DNA of 64,000 bases from Saccharopolyspora thermophila (GTDB lineage Bacteria > Actinomycetota > Actinomycetes > Mycobacteriales > Pseudonocardiaceae). The stretch's first letter is position 1. Every line of letters begins with the position of its first letter. The translations under genes and the position numbers were made by a program. The notes under the pieces were generated by a model that was not told the DNA's origin, did not search any database, and saw nothing but the letters and a program-made list of their open reading frames with translations. Location: positions 62,001 through 126,000 of the forward strand of contig NZ_BMMT01000003.1 of the NCBI RefSeq assembly GCF_014646075.1. The letters are read 5' to 3'. Shown here piece after piece: positions 51,382-60,221 of this stretch.

Positions 51382-52814
51382 TGATCGAATGGGAGTACGC
51401 CCCCGCGCCGGAGTCGCGGGACATCGCCAACCTCAGGCCGAGCTACCAGATGTTCGTCGACGGCGAGTTCGTCGACGGCGGCGGGGAGCCGCTCAAGAGC
51501 ATCAACCCGGCCACCGAGGAACCGCTGGCCGAGGTGTCCAGTGCGGATGAGTCCGATGTGGACAAGGCGGTGCGGGCGGCGCGGCGGGCCTTCGACGACA
51601 CGTGGTCGGCGATGCCAGGCAAGGAACGCGCCAAGTACCTGTTTCGCATCGCCCGGCTCATCCAGGAACGCGCCCGCGAACTGGCGGTGTTGGAGACCCT
51701 GGACAACGGCAAACCGATCAGGGAGTCGCGGGATGTCGACGTCCCGACCGCCGCGGCGCACTTCTTCCACCACGCCGGGTGGGCCGACAAGCTCTCCTAC
51801 TCCGGGTACGGCCCCGACCCGCGGCCGCTGGGCGTCGCCGGTCAGGTCATCCCGTGGAACTTCCCGCTGCTGATGCTGTCCTGGAAGATCGCGCCGGCGC
51901 TGGCCTGCGGCAACACCGTGGTGCTCAAGCCCGCCGAGACGACCCCGCTGACCGCGCTGGTGTTCGCCGAGATCTGCCAGCAGGCCGGCCTGCCGCCGGG
52001 CGTGGTGAACATCCTGCCGGGGGCTGGTAACATCGGCGCCGCGCTGGTCGGGCACCCCGGCGTGGACAAGGTGGCGTTCACCGGCTCCACCGAGGTCGGC
52101 AAGCAGATCCAGCGCGTCGTGGCCGGGTCGGGCAAGAAGCTGACCCTGGAACTCGGCGGCAAGGCCGCGAACATCGTCTTCGACGACGCCCCGCTGGACC
52201 AGGCCGTCGAGGGCATCGTCAACGGGATCTTCTTCAACCAGGGCCACGTCTGCTGCGCCGGATCGCGGGTGCTGGTGCAGGAGTCCATCGCCGAGGAACT
52301 GCTGGCGAAGCTGCGGAACCGGGTGCGGACGCTGCGCGTCGGCGACCCGCTGGACAAGAACACCGACGTCGGCGCGATCAACTCCGCCGAGCAGCTACGT
52401 AAGATCACCGAACTGGCCGACAGCGGCGACGCCGAGGGCGCCCGGCGCTGGACCAGCCCGTGCCCGCTGCCGGAGCGGGGTTTCTTCTTCGCCCCCACGG
52501 TGTTCTCCGAGGTCGAGCAGTCGATGCGGATCGCCCGTGAGGAGATCTTCGGCCCGGTGCTGTCGGTGCTGACCTTCCGCACCCCGGCGGAGGCGATCGC
52601 CAAGGCCAACAACACCCCCTACGGGCTGTCGGCCGGGATCTGGACCGAGAAGGGGTCCCGCATCCTGTGGGCCGCGCAGCGGCTGCGGGCCGGTGTGGTG
52701 TGGGCGAACACCTTCAACCGGTTCGATCCGACCGCGCCGTTCGGCGGCTACCAGGAGTCCGGGTTCGGCCGCGAAGGCGGGCGGGCCGGTTTGGAGGCGT
52801 ACCTCGATGTCTGA
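51381..52814 (+). CDS. NAD(P)-dependent aldehyde dehydrogenase
   Basis: A 477-residue complete aldehyde dehydrogenase. It has IPWNFPLLMLSWKIAPALA (155-173), FTGSTEVGKQI for cofactor binding, general base Glu257 in LELGGK, nucleophile Cys291 in FNQGHVCCAGSR, and EEIFGPVLSVLTF. The ATG overlaps the deoC stop (TGATG), and its own stop overlaps the next gene. In this operon the likely substrate is acetaldehyde released by DeoC; that is inference from context. Confidence 0.93.
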   Translation: MIEWEYAPAPESRDIANLRPSYQMFVDGEFVDGGGEPLKSINPATEEPLAEVSSADESDVDKAVRAARRAFDDTWSAMPGKERAKYLFRIARLIQERARELAVLETLDNGKPIRESRDVDVPTAAAHFFHHAGWADKLSYSGYGPDPRPLGVAGQVIPWNFPLLMLSWKIAPALACGNTVVLKPAETTPLTALVFAEICQQAGLPPGVVNILPGAGNIGAALVGHPGVDKVAFTGSTEVGKQIQRVVAGSGKKLTLELGGKAANIVFDDAPLDQAVEGIVNGIFFNQGHVCCAGSRVLVQESIAEELLAKLRNRVRTLRVGDPLDKNTDVGAINSAEQLRKITELADSGDAEGARRWTSPCPLPERGFFFAPTVFSEVEQSMRIAREEIFGPVLSVLTFRTPAEAIAKANNTPYGLSAGIWTEKGSRILWAAQRLRAGVVWANTFNRFDPTAPFGGYQESGFGREGGRAGLEAYLDV

Positions 52815-53685
52815 CGACCGCACCCCGGAGCGGCTGCCCGTGGCCAAGACCTACAAGCTCTACATCGGCGGGGCGTTCCCGCGCTCCGAGTCGGGCCGGG
52901 TGTACCCGGTGCACGACGCGGACGGGCGTTTCCTCGCCAATGCCGCGCTCGCCTCACGCAAGGACGTCCGCGACGCGGTGGCCGCGGCGCGCAAGGCGTT
53001 CCCCGGCTGGTCCGGGGCCACCGCCTACAACCGCGGCCAGGTCCTGTTCCGCATCGCCGAGGTGATGGAGGGGCGGCGCGCGCAGTTCGCCGCCGAGGTC
53101 GCCGACGCCGAGGGCCTGTCCCGCAAGCAGGCCCGGTCCGCGGTGGACCAGGCAGTAGACCGCGTGGTCTGGTACGCGGGCTGGACGGACAAGATCTCGA
53201 TGGTGCTCGGCGCGGCGAACCCCGTCGCGGGGCCGTACTTCTCGTTCAGCGTGCCGGAGCCGACCGGTGTGGTCGGCGTGCTCGCCCCGCAGGACTCGGC
53301 GCTGCTCGGGCTGGTCAGCGTGGTCGCCCCGGTGATCGCCGCCGGGAACACCTGCGTGGTGGTGGCCAGCGCCGACCGGCCGCTGCCCGCGGTGACCTTC
53401 GCGGAGGTGCTGGCGACGTCGGACGTGCCCGGCGGGGTGGTGAACGTGCTGACCGGCCGAGCGGCCGAGCTGGGCCCGTGGCTGGCCGCGCACGCCGACG
53501 TCAATGCCCTCGACCCGACCGGGGCTGGCGAGCAGGTGCGGGCCGAGCTGGCGCAGGCCGCGGCGGGCACGGTCAAGCGGGTCCTGCCGGTGCGGCGCGA
53601 GCCGGACTGGACCCGCGAGCCGGACCTCCAGCGCCTGCGCGCCTTTACCGAGATCAAGACGGTCTGGCACCCGGTCGGGACGTGA
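52807..53685 (+). CDS. Half-length aldehyde dehydrogenase paralogue lacking the catalytic domain
   Basis: A 292-residue protein homologous to the N-terminal part of aldehyde dehydrogenases (YKLYIGGAFPRSESGRVYPV, YNRGQVLFRIAEVMEGRR, VPEPTGVVGVLAPQDSALLG, VTFAEVLATSDVPGGVVNVL). The PWN motif is replaced by PQD, and there is no catalytic cysteine or glutamate segment. Its ATG overlaps the full-length gene by eight bases, so both are made together. It may be a structural partner of the active enzyme or a remnant kept by coupling. The reading frame is intact. Confidence 0.85.
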   Translation: MSDDRTPERLPVAKTYKLYIGGAFPRSESGRVYPVHDADGRFLANAALASRKDVRDAVAAARKAFPGWSGATAYNRGQVLFRIAEVMEGRRAQFAAEVADAEGLSRKQARSAVDQAVDRVVWYAGWTDKISMVLGAANPVAGPYFSFSVPEPTGVVGVLAPQDSALLGLVSVVAPVIAAGNTCVVVASADRPLPAVTFAEVLATSDVPGGVVNVLTGRAAELGPWLAAHADVNALDPTGAGEQVRAELAQAAAGTVKRVLPVRREPDWTREPDLQRLRAFTEIKTVWHPVGT

Positions 53686-53709
53686 CCGGGGCCAGCCCGG
53701 GTGTCGCGG

Positions 53710-54297
53710 TCAGCGGATCTGCCAGTCCAGGCGGCCGTCCTCGGTGACCGTGGCGTAGCTGTGACCTGCCGGGACACCTTCGGTCAGGGCCCGGTAGACG
53801 TCGGACAGCATCGTCGTGACGCCCTGCCACTCCGGGCGCAGCACCTGGGCTGTCTCCTGCTCCCACTCCAGCACGCAGCCGCGCAGCGGACCCGGGCGCA
53901 GGTCCACCACGAGTTCGTCGGCGAAACCGTCACCGGCGATGGGGATCCAGGCCGGATGGAAGCTCGACCCCGGCGAACCCGCGTAATAGTCGCAGGCCGG
54001 ACGCTCCCACCGGGCCATCCAGGTCCTGCGGTGCTCCCGCCACGCCCGCAGGGCTTCGTCCGCGCTGTAGGGGGTGTAGAAGGGTGGCAGCACGTCTGCC
54101 AGCACGTCGGTGTCGGTGCCGCCGCAGCATGTCCACAACTTGCGGAGCTCCTCGGGCAGATCGACGGCGAACTCCGCCTCCAGCTCGGCGAGATCGGGCG
54201 GTGAGGGGGGACGTAACGCCGCTGCGGTGACCGGCGCATGCTCCCCGAGCCAAAGCACGATCTTCGTCCACAGCTCCGTGACATCCATTCCGATCAT
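53710..54297 (-). CDS. SMI1/KNR4-family protein
   Basis: A 195-residue protein with the SMI1/KNR4 (SUKH) pattern: SPPDLAELEAEFAVDLPEEL near the start, RKLWTCCGGTD, then IPIAGDGFADELVVDLRP and GCVLEWEQE. In bacteria this fold occurs as immunity proteins to contact-dependent or polymorphic toxins, and as orphan housekeeping copies. No toxin gene is adjacent, so function is open. The start may be ATG 54297 or 54288. Confidence 0.78.
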   Translation of the reverse strand: MIGMDVTELWTKIVLWLGEHAPVTAAALRPPSPPDLAELEAEFAVDLPEELRKLWTCCGGTDTDVLADVLPPFYTPYSADEALRAWREHRRTWMARWERPACDYYAGSPGSSFHPAWIPIAGDGFADELVVDLRPGPLRGCVLEWEQETAQVLRPEWQGVTTMLSDVYRALTEGVPAGHSYATVTEDGRLDWQIR

Positions 54298-54547
54298 GAT
54301 CGTCCGCGGTGGAGCAGTTGGGTACCGCCAACCGGGACCTCGACGCCGCCCGCGCCCCCGGCTGCCCCGGAAGGGGCAACGCCCGTTGGGCCGTTTCGGC
54401 CCAGGTGGAGGAGGATCGTTACCAACTGTTCCGTCGGCCGTTGCCTTCGGCGGACTCGATACGGTGACAGCTGGACCGGGAAACACGGTGCGAACCGGCA
54501 ACCCGTAGGCTTCCGCGAGGTCTGGTTCGGTGACCGGAGGTAGAGAG

Positions 54548-55774
54548 ATGGCGCAGGACATCGTCCCCATCGAGCTCGGGCTGCCGCAGGGCGACGTCGT
54601 CACCTTGTGGGCGCCACGCTGGCGCGAGGACGGCGAGGAGTGGGAGGCGTTCCTCGGGCACGAGGACGACCTGTACGCCTTCCCGGATGTCGCGCGCCTG
54701 GCCGCGTTCGTGCGCACCGCCCGGGAGCACGACCTGGACGACCACCCGGCCTGGCACGTGGTGCCCGCGCTGTCGGCGATCGAGCTGAGCCCCGACGAGG
54801 ACCATCAGTACGACCTGGTCGGCGTGCCCGAGCTGGTGGCCGAGCCGCCGGACACCTGGACCATCAACGAGCTCGCCGACATCGTCGAGATCGCCCGCTC
54901 GCTGGCTGACGTCTGCGAACTCGACGTGGTGCACGACGTGCTCGACGCCGCCGACGGGTTCGCCATGCTCGACCAGGGCACGTTCGCCTTCTCCGGCAAG
55001 GACGGCCAGCGCCGCTGGAACGAGCTGTGCCAGGTGGTCGTCGAGCGCTGGGACGAACTGCTGGACGCCATCGACGCGGTGGTCATCACCCCGGAGGTCC
55101 CGGCGGACGCCGTCGCCACGGCCGAGGCCGAACTCGCCGAGGCGCTGGAAGCCGACGACGACCAGGAGCCGGCCACCGCCGAAGCATCCGAAGTGGACGA
55201 CATCGAGGAGGTCGAGCTCGGCTTCTGGGGCGAGGTCGGCATCGACCCCATCCGGATCATCACCAGCACCGGCGAGCACTACACGCTGCGCTGCTACCTC
55301 GGCGACGACCCCATCTTCCTGGGCAGCGACGGCAAGATCGACGTGTTCGGTTCGCCGCGTGCGCTGGCCCGGTTCCTGGCCGACGACACCGCCGTCGAGG
55401 ACACCGACCTGGCGCGCGTGGCGACCTGGCCGCAGATCCGCGAGAAGGCCACCGGCGGCGAGCTGGAGATCGACGTCGACCCCCAGAACACCTACGTGCT
55501 GACCGGGTTGGACGACGACCTGGGCGCCGGTCCCTCCGAAGTGGACCCGACGCAGCTGGATCTGGCCGAGGAACTGCTCATGGATGCGGCGGCCTGGGCC
55601 GGTGACGACAGCGTGGAGGCGGCGCTGCAGCCCTCGGAGCGGCTGGGCTGGCTGGTCTCGTTCGTGCTGCGGCCCAGCCCGAACCGGCTGCCCCCGAGCC
55701 CGCCGTTCGACGAGGAGGTCGCGTCCTGGCGCAAACTCGTGGAGGCCCTCGAGGAACGCTTCCGGACCCACTGA
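54548..55774 (+). CDS. Conserved acidic protein of unknown function
   Basis: A 408-residue, strongly acidic protein without membrane segments. Two similar halves are suggested by VVTLWAPRWREDGEEWEAFL with DLYAFPDVARLAAFV, and later GEHYTLRCYLGDDPIFLGS with VFGSPRALARFLADD, pointing to an internal duplication. A Glu/Asp-rich linker at about 190-225 separates them. The ATG at 54548 follows GGAGGTAGAGAG. Its position between upp and add and its size recall M. tuberculosis Rv3311 (from memory). Function is unknown. Confidence 0.75.
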   Translation: MAQDIVPIELGLPQGDVVTLWAPRWREDGEEWEAFLGHEDDLYAFPDVARLAAFVRTAREHDLDDHPAWHVVPALSAIELSPDEDHQYDLVGVPELVAEPPDTWTINELADIVEIARSLADVCELDVVHDVLDAADGFAMLDQGTFAFSGKDGQRRWNELCQVVVERWDELLDAIDAVVITPEVPADAVATAEAELAEALEADDDQEPATAEASEVDDIEEVELGFWGEVGIDPIRIITSTGEHYTLRCYLGDDPIFLGSDGKIDVFGSPRALARFLADDTAVEDTDLARVATWPQIREKATGGELEIDVDPQNTYVLTGLDDDLGAGPSEVDPTQLDLAEELLMDAAAWAGDDSVEAALQPSERLGWLVSFVLRPSPNRLPPSPPFDEEVASWRKLVEALEERFRTH

Positions 55775-55792
55775 TCAGCGGGACTTCCCGGC

Positions 55793-55836
55793 GTGACGGG
55801 CACCTTCCGAGCAGCTCGGACCGAGGCGCCCGTCAC
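55793..55836. terminator. Bidirectional terminator hairpin with nested stem
   Basis: GTGACGGGC (55793) and GCCCGTCAC (ending 55836) are perfect nine-base arms. Inside, CCGAG-CAG-CTCGG forms a second stem. It lies between convergent stops at 55774 and 55860. Confidence 0.8.
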
Positions 55837-55859
55837 GTGATCACGCGAAAGAGGGTGTT

Positions 55860-56468
55860 TCAGGCCACCCTGGGCAGCAGGCGGCCCGATGCGGCGAGGC
55901 GGCGGCGGACCGGTTCACCCCGGTAGACCTGCCAGTACGCCTCGCGCAGGCCCTTGCGGGCCCGGTAGGCCAGCGCGGCCGCGCTGTTGCGGCTGATGCC
56001 GAAGCGCTCGCCCACCTCGACCGCCGACAGGCACTCGACCTCCACGTACCAGAGCACGTGCTGCCAGCGTCGCGGCAGCCGCGCGAACGCCTCGGCCACC
56101 AACGACCGCTCCCACTGCACCACAGCCGGATCGGTGAACGGCACGGCGAACCCCGCGAGGTCGAACGCGTCGAGCTCACCGGCCAGCTGCACTCGGCGAC
56201 TGCGGGCGCTCGACGCCGCCGCCAGGTTCCGCACCGTGGTGAGCAGGTAGGCGCGGAACGCGGTGTCCGGGCCGCCGCCCCGGCGCAGCACGTCCAGAAT
56301 CTTCGTGAACGCTTCTGAAACGAGGTCCTCGGCGTCGATCGGCGAGTCCGCGACCTGCCTGGCCATGGTGTGCGCGGCGGTGTTGTGCCGCGAGTACAGC
56401 TCGCCGAACGCCTCGGCCGACCCACTCCGCACCGCCTCGAGCAGTACCCGTTCGTCTCCTTCGGACAT
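55860..56468 (-). CDS. ECF-type RNA polymerase sigma factor
   Basis: A 202-residue sigma-70-family factor. Region 2 spans about residues 13-80 (AEAFGELYSRHNTAAHTMA, DAEDLVSEAFTKILDVLRRG, AYLLTTVRNLA); region 4 spans about 128-180 (RLPRRWQHVLWYVEVECLSA, VEVGERFGISRNSAAALAYR). The ATG at 56468 follows GAGGGGAACG. No anti-sigma factor gene is adjacent, which is unusual for ECF factors. A large hairpin lies 25 bases upstream of the start codon. Confidence 0.87.
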   Translation of the reverse strand: MSEGDERVLLEAVRSGSAEAFGELYSRHNTAAHTMARQVADSPIDAEDLVSEAFTKILDVLRRGGGPDTAFRAYLLTTVRNLAAASSARSRRVQLAGELDAFDLAGFAVPFTDPAVVQWERSLVAEAFARLPRRWQHVLWYVEVECLSAVEVGERFGISRNSAAALAYRARKGLREAYWQVYRGEPVRRRLAASGRLLPRVA

Positions 56469-56492
56469 CGTTCCCCTCGGTGCCTGTGCACC

Positions 56493-56535
56493 GGTGAGGG
56501 GCGTGCCACCGGCGGAATGGTGGACGCCCCTCACC
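56493..56535 (-). promoter_or_regulatory. Large near-perfect hairpin upstream of the sigma-factor gene
   Basis: Twelve-base arms (GGTGAGGGGCGT at 56493, ACGCCCCTCACC ending 56535) are extended by CCACC/GGTGG with a single bulged G and an eight-base loop. It may be a leader structure of the sigma-factor mRNA, or a terminator for the upstream IclR gene. Confidence 0.6.
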
Positions 56536-56707
56536 GAATGCGCCCCCGCTGCACCGATGCTCGCGGGCGGCGCGTAGACCGACAAGGTAAAGATTTTCAG
56601 ATGGTGATTGACGAGTCCTGGCGCGCCGGCGTGAGGCGGACCGTCGCGGGAGGCCAGCAACGGCGCGCGCCACCGCGACGGCACTGCTCTGCCCGGCAAC
56701 CCGGAGT

Positions 56708-57472
56708 TCACCCTCCTGTGGGCAGATCTCCTGCCACGGCGAGGGTTCTGCTGATCTCCGCGGCCGCGGCGCGCAACGGCTTCGCGAAAGTCCGGGTGTC
56801 GGCCAGCTTGTGTGCCGGGAAGGAGATCGCCAACGTCACCGGCACCTCCGCGCCGACAACCGGTGCCGCCAGGCACGCGGTGCCCAACGAGTACTCCTCG
56901 GAGTCGGTGACCATCGGCTGCACCGGGCCGTCGATGAGGTCGCGAACCCGGGTGATCGTGCGCGGGGTGAGGTCCGCGGGCGGGTACCGGGCGAAGTGGT
57001 CGGCGCGCTCCTCACGGCTCAGCCCGGACAGCAGGCACTTGCCGATCGCGGTCGCGTGCGCGGCCTGCCGGAAGTCAGCCCAGGTGTCGACCCGCGGGGC
57101 GCGCGGGCTGTCCACGATCTCGGCCACCTCCACCTCTCCCTCGTGGTAGCGGGCGAGGTAGATGGCGGCGTTGAGGTCCTCGCACAACCGACCCATGACC
57201 TCGCGGATCCGGCGGCGCAGGTTCTGCTGCTGGGCGGCCGCGTGCAGCCCGGCCACCTGTGCGCCGATCACGAACGCGCCGTCGTCGAGCTTCTCCAGGT
57301 AGCCCTCGTGCACGAGGGTGCGCAGCAGGTGGTAGGTGGTCGGCAACGCGATCCCGGTGCGCCGGGCGAGGGTCTTCGCACTGCACCCACCCGGGTGTTC
57401 GCCGACGGCTTCCAGCAGCCGCAGGGCGCGCTGGACCGATGTGATCAACGTGGGTTCGCCGTCCCGTGCCAC
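56708..57472 (-). CDS. IclR-family transcriptional regulator
   Basis: A 254-residue regulator. The winged helix lies at about residues 8-65 (LITSVQRALRLLEAVGEHPG, ARRTGIALPTTYHLLRTLVH, EGYLEKLDDGAFVIG), followed by an IclR effector domain (ATAIGKCLLSGLSREE, TDSEEYSLGTACLAAPVV, LAISFPAHKL). The GTG at 57472 is set by AGGAGG five bases upstream. It lies next to add on the same strand with a 137-bp gap that contains a tandem 19-bp repeat. Its targets are not known; a link to nucleoside genes is only positional. Confidence 0.87.
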   Translation of the reverse strand: MARDGEPTLITSVQRALRLLEAVGEHPGGCSAKTLARRTGIALPTTYHLLRTLVHEGYLEKLDDGAFVIGAQVAGLHAAAQQQNLRRRIREVMGRLCEDLNAAIYLARYHEGEVEVAEIVDSPRAPRVDTWADFRQAAHATAIGKCLLSGLSREERADHFARYPPADLTPRTITRVRDLIDGPVQPMVTDSEEYSLGTACLAAPVVGAEVPVTLAISFPAHKLADTRTFAKPLRAAAAEISRTLAVAGDLPTGG

Positions 57473-57495
57473 CTGTCCCTCCTGGTGTTCCGCGC

Positions 57496-57533
57496 ACCGC
57501 AGCCGTTCGCCACTACCGCAGCCGTTCGCCACT
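57496..57533. repeat. Perfect tandem duplication of 19 bp upstream of the IclR gene
   Basis: Two identical units (57496-57514 and 57515-57533), each ACCGCAGCCGTTCGCCACT, abut without a spacer, 24 to 61 bases upstream of the IclR start. They could be direct-repeat operator sites or a recent slippage event. Confidence 0.75.
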
Positions 57534-57609
57534 GTCGTGCATCGCGCTCGGAATCGGCGGTGTCCACTGCCGCCGCGACGGTGCGCCCAGTCCCGGCCGC
57601 GGTGCCGAG

Positions 57610-58698
57610 TCAGCCCAGCAACGCGGCGTAGCCGGGCTTGATCACGTCGTTGATGATCTCCAGGCGCTCGTCGAAGCCGATGAACGCCGACTTCATCGCG
57701 TTGACCGTGAACCACTGCATGTCGGCCCAGCCGTAGCCGAACGCCTCGTGCAGCGCGGCGAACTCGCTGGACATCGTGCAGTGGCTCATCAACCTGTTGT
57801 CCGTGTTCACCGTGACCCGGAACCGCAGTGTGGTCAGCAGCCCGATCGGGTGCTCGGCGATCGAGCTCGCCGCCCCGGTCTGCAGGTTCGACGACGGGCA
57901 CATCTCCAGCGGGATGCGGCGATCCCGCACGTAGGAGGCCAGCCGCCCCAGGTGCACCGAGCCGTCCTCGGCGACCTTGATGTCGTCGACGATGCGCACC
58001 CCGTGCCCGAGCCGCTCGGCGCCGCAGTGCTGGATCGCCTCCCAGATGGACGGCAGGCCGAACGCCTCACCAGCGTGAATGGTGAAATGCGCGTTCTGCT
58101 GGCGGAGGTATTCGAAGGCGTCCAGGTTACGGGTGGGGGGATAGCCGGCTTCGGGTCCGGCGATGTCGAAACCGACCACCTCGGCATCGCGGTAGCGGAC
58201 CGCCAGATTCGCGATTTCCGCCGAGCGCGCGTTCTGACGCATCGCGCACAACAAGGTACCGATTCGGATACGTTTTCCGGATTCCGCGGCGCGTCGCTCG
58301 CCTTCCCGGAATCCGTCCTGCACGGCCTCCACGATCTCCTCGAGGGTCAGGCCGCGTTCCTGGAACAGCTCGGGGGCGTAGCGGACCTCGGCGTAGACCA
58401 CACCGTCGGCGGCCAGGTCCTCGGCGCACTCCGCGGCAACCCGGGTCAGCGCCTCCTTGGTCTGCATGACCCCGACGGTGTGCGCGAAAGTCTCCAAATA
58501 GCGCTCCAGCGAGCCGGAGTCGGCCGCGGCCGCGAACCATTCGCGGAGCTCATCGGGGTCTTCGTGGGGGAGGTCGGAGTAGCCGGTGGCCCGCGCGAGG
58601 TCGATGACGGTCTGCGGTCGCAGCCCGCCGTCCAGGTGGTCGTGCAACAGCACCTTCGGGGCCAGCCGGATCGTGTCCAGGGTTACCGGAGTCGACAT
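57610..58698 (-). CDS. add: Adenosine deaminase
   Basis: A 362-residue zinc enzyme converting (deoxy)adenosine to (deoxy)inosine. The HxH metal site appears as [12 protein letters not shown] at residues 17-28, followed by [34 protein letters not shown] and the Asp-containing VNTDNRLMS. The ATG at 58698 is preceded by a TAACGT -10-like box with only six bases between, so the transcript is probably leaderless. Its product feeds the purine nucleoside phosphorylase encoded at 40 kb. Confidence 0.95.
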   Translation of the reverse strand: MSTPVTLDTIRLAPKVLLHDHLDGGLRPQTVIDLARATGYSDLPHEDPDELREWFAAAADSGSLERYLETFAHTVGVMQTKEALTRVAAECAEDLAADGVVYAEVRYAPELFQERGLTLEEIVEAVQDGFREGERRAAESGKRIRIGTLLCAMRQNARSAEIANLAVRYRDAEVVGFDIAGPEAGYPPTRNLDAFEYLRQQNAHFTIHAGEAFGLPSIWEAIQHCGAERLGHGVRIVDDIKVAEDGSVHLGRLASYVRDRRIPLEMCPSSNLQTGAASSIAEHPIGLLTTLRFRVTVNTDNRLMSHCTMSSEFAALHEAFGYGWADMQWFTVNAMKSAFIGFDERLEIINDVIKPGYAALLG

Positions 58699-59020
58699 GC
58701 GCCCACGTTACAGCGCCACACCGCGTCATCACCGACAGCTACCGACGGGCCACCGGGCAGGACCGCCGGATGACGGCGCTGGACGAGTACCGGTAACCAG
58801 GACATTCGTACGGCGAAACTCACCCGAATGGATGTAATCACCACGATTGGGCCATTTGGCCGCAAACATTCGCGACGTTCGGTCGCATGCCACTGGGCCG
58901 AATGGATTCAGAAAAGAAGTCGCAATCACGCAAAGTATCGGGGGGTGTCTGGGAACGCGAGAAGCGAGTAGCTACGCTCCATGAGTCCTCACCTCCCCTC
59001 GACGAAGGACGCCCCTAGCC
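58699..59020. promoter_or_regulatory. Divergent region between add and the coiled-coil protein gene
   Basis: The 322 bp hold no gene. CCGAATGGAT occurs twice (58824-58833 and 58898-58907), and GGCCATTTGGCC, an almost perfect palindrome, lies between them at 58850-58861. These may be binding sites; the segment is AT-richer than its flanks. Confidence 0.45.
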
Positions 59021-60214
59021 GTGACCGAGAACATGTCGTTCGACCGCATGCGCAACATGCTCACGCGTGCGGCTGAGATCCGCGAGAGCGAACAGCAGCA
59101 GATCTTCGACGCCCTGGACGAAATCCACGCCCGGCTGTCTCCGCTGGAGTCACTGGGCTCCGTGCGGAAACGACTGTCCGAGCTGCCCGACCGCACCGAG
59201 GTCAGCGTGCTCGCCGAACGACTCGACGAGGCACTGGCCAAGCTCGAGGCGCACGACAGCGCGCTGCTGGACCTCAAGGGCGCCGTCGAGAGCCTGGTGG
59301 ACAAGCTCGCCAAGCCCTTCGCCCAGCTCGACGGTCGGCTGGACGGCGTGGCGGGCCGGATGGACGGTGTCTCCGGCCGGATGGACGGCCTGGAGGACAA
59401 GCTCGGCCACATCCACAAGCGCCTCGACGAGCTGGGGCTGCACCTGGACAAGCAGGACAGCCGCCTGGAAGCGCTGCCCGCCACGGTGCACGGCCCGGTG
59501 AAGGAGCGCATCGACTCGCTGGAGACGAGCCTGCGCGGTCGCTTCGCCGAGATCGACGAGGGAGTCCACGAACACCTCGACGGCACCCGCGAGGCCCTGC
59601 AGCGCGCCGTCACCGAGTCCACCGGCAGCGCGCAGCACGCGCTGGCCGAGGCGGTCGCCGGCACCCGCGACCAGCTGGACGCCAAGCTCGACCAGCTCGC
59701 CGCGCGCCCCGCCGTCGACCCGACCGACCGGCTGGACAAGCTGGCGGAGCGGCTGGAGCTGCTCACCAACCGGCTCAACGAGGTCTCCGACCGTCTCGAC
59801 CAGGTGGAGAGCAACGTCAACGCCCGGATCGACACCGTCGAGCACGGTGTCAGCAGCCGCCTGGACACCGTCGAGGAAGGCGTCAAGAGCGGCCTCGGCG
59901 AGCTCGGCGGCGCCCTGTCGAAGAACCTGACGCAGCTGTCCGGCACGCTCGCCCAGCGGCCCGACAGCGAGACGCTGGGCGCGCTGGTCCGCCAGGCCAA
60001 CGAGGAGAGCGAGCGGCGGCACGCCGGGCAGCTCGACGAGGCCATGGCGACCTTCGCAGAGCTCATCCTCGGCGGCAGCGCCCCGTCGGCCCCGCCGCCG
60101 CCCACCACGCTGCCCCGGCAGCAGCGCCGCGGCCGGTCCAAGAGCGCCAAGCGCGAGCCCGACAAGGCGCTGACCGCCGACGGCGACGACGACTTCGCAG
60201 CCGAGAGCGCCTGA
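59021..60214 (+). CDS. Long coiled-coil protein with disordered basic tail
   Basis: A 397-residue protein, cytosolic by sequence. From residue 15 to about 320 it is nearly continuous heptad-like helix with repeated short units such as RLDGVAGRMDGVSGRMDGLE, RLDELGLHLDKQDSRLEAL and RLELLTNRLNEVSDRLDQVE. A Pro-rich segment and an Arg/Lys-rich tail (RQQRRGRSKSAKREP) follow. It probably oligomerises; a structural or DNA/RNA-associated scaffold role is plausible but unproven. The GTG at 59021 lies four codons before an in-frame ATG. Confidence 0.75.
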   Translation: MTENMSFDRMRNMLTRAAEIRESEQQQIFDALDEIHARLSPLESLGSVRKRLSELPDRTEVSVLAERLDEALAKLEAHDSALLDLKGAVESLVDKLAKPFAQLDGRLDGVAGRMDGVSGRMDGLEDKLGHIHKRLDELGLHLDKQDSRLEALPATVHGPVKERIDSLETSLRGRFAEIDEGVHEHLDGTREALQRAVTESTGSAQHALAEAVAGTRDQLDAKLDQLAARPAVDPTDRLDKLAERLELLTNRLNEVSDRLDQVESNVNARIDTVEHGVSSRLDTVEEGVKSGLGELGGALSKNLTQLSGTLAQRPDSETLGALVRQANEESERRHAGQLDEAMATFAELILGGSAPSAPPPPTTLPRQQRRGRSKSAKREPDKALTADGDDDFAAESA

Positions 60215-60221
60215 TCCGGGC

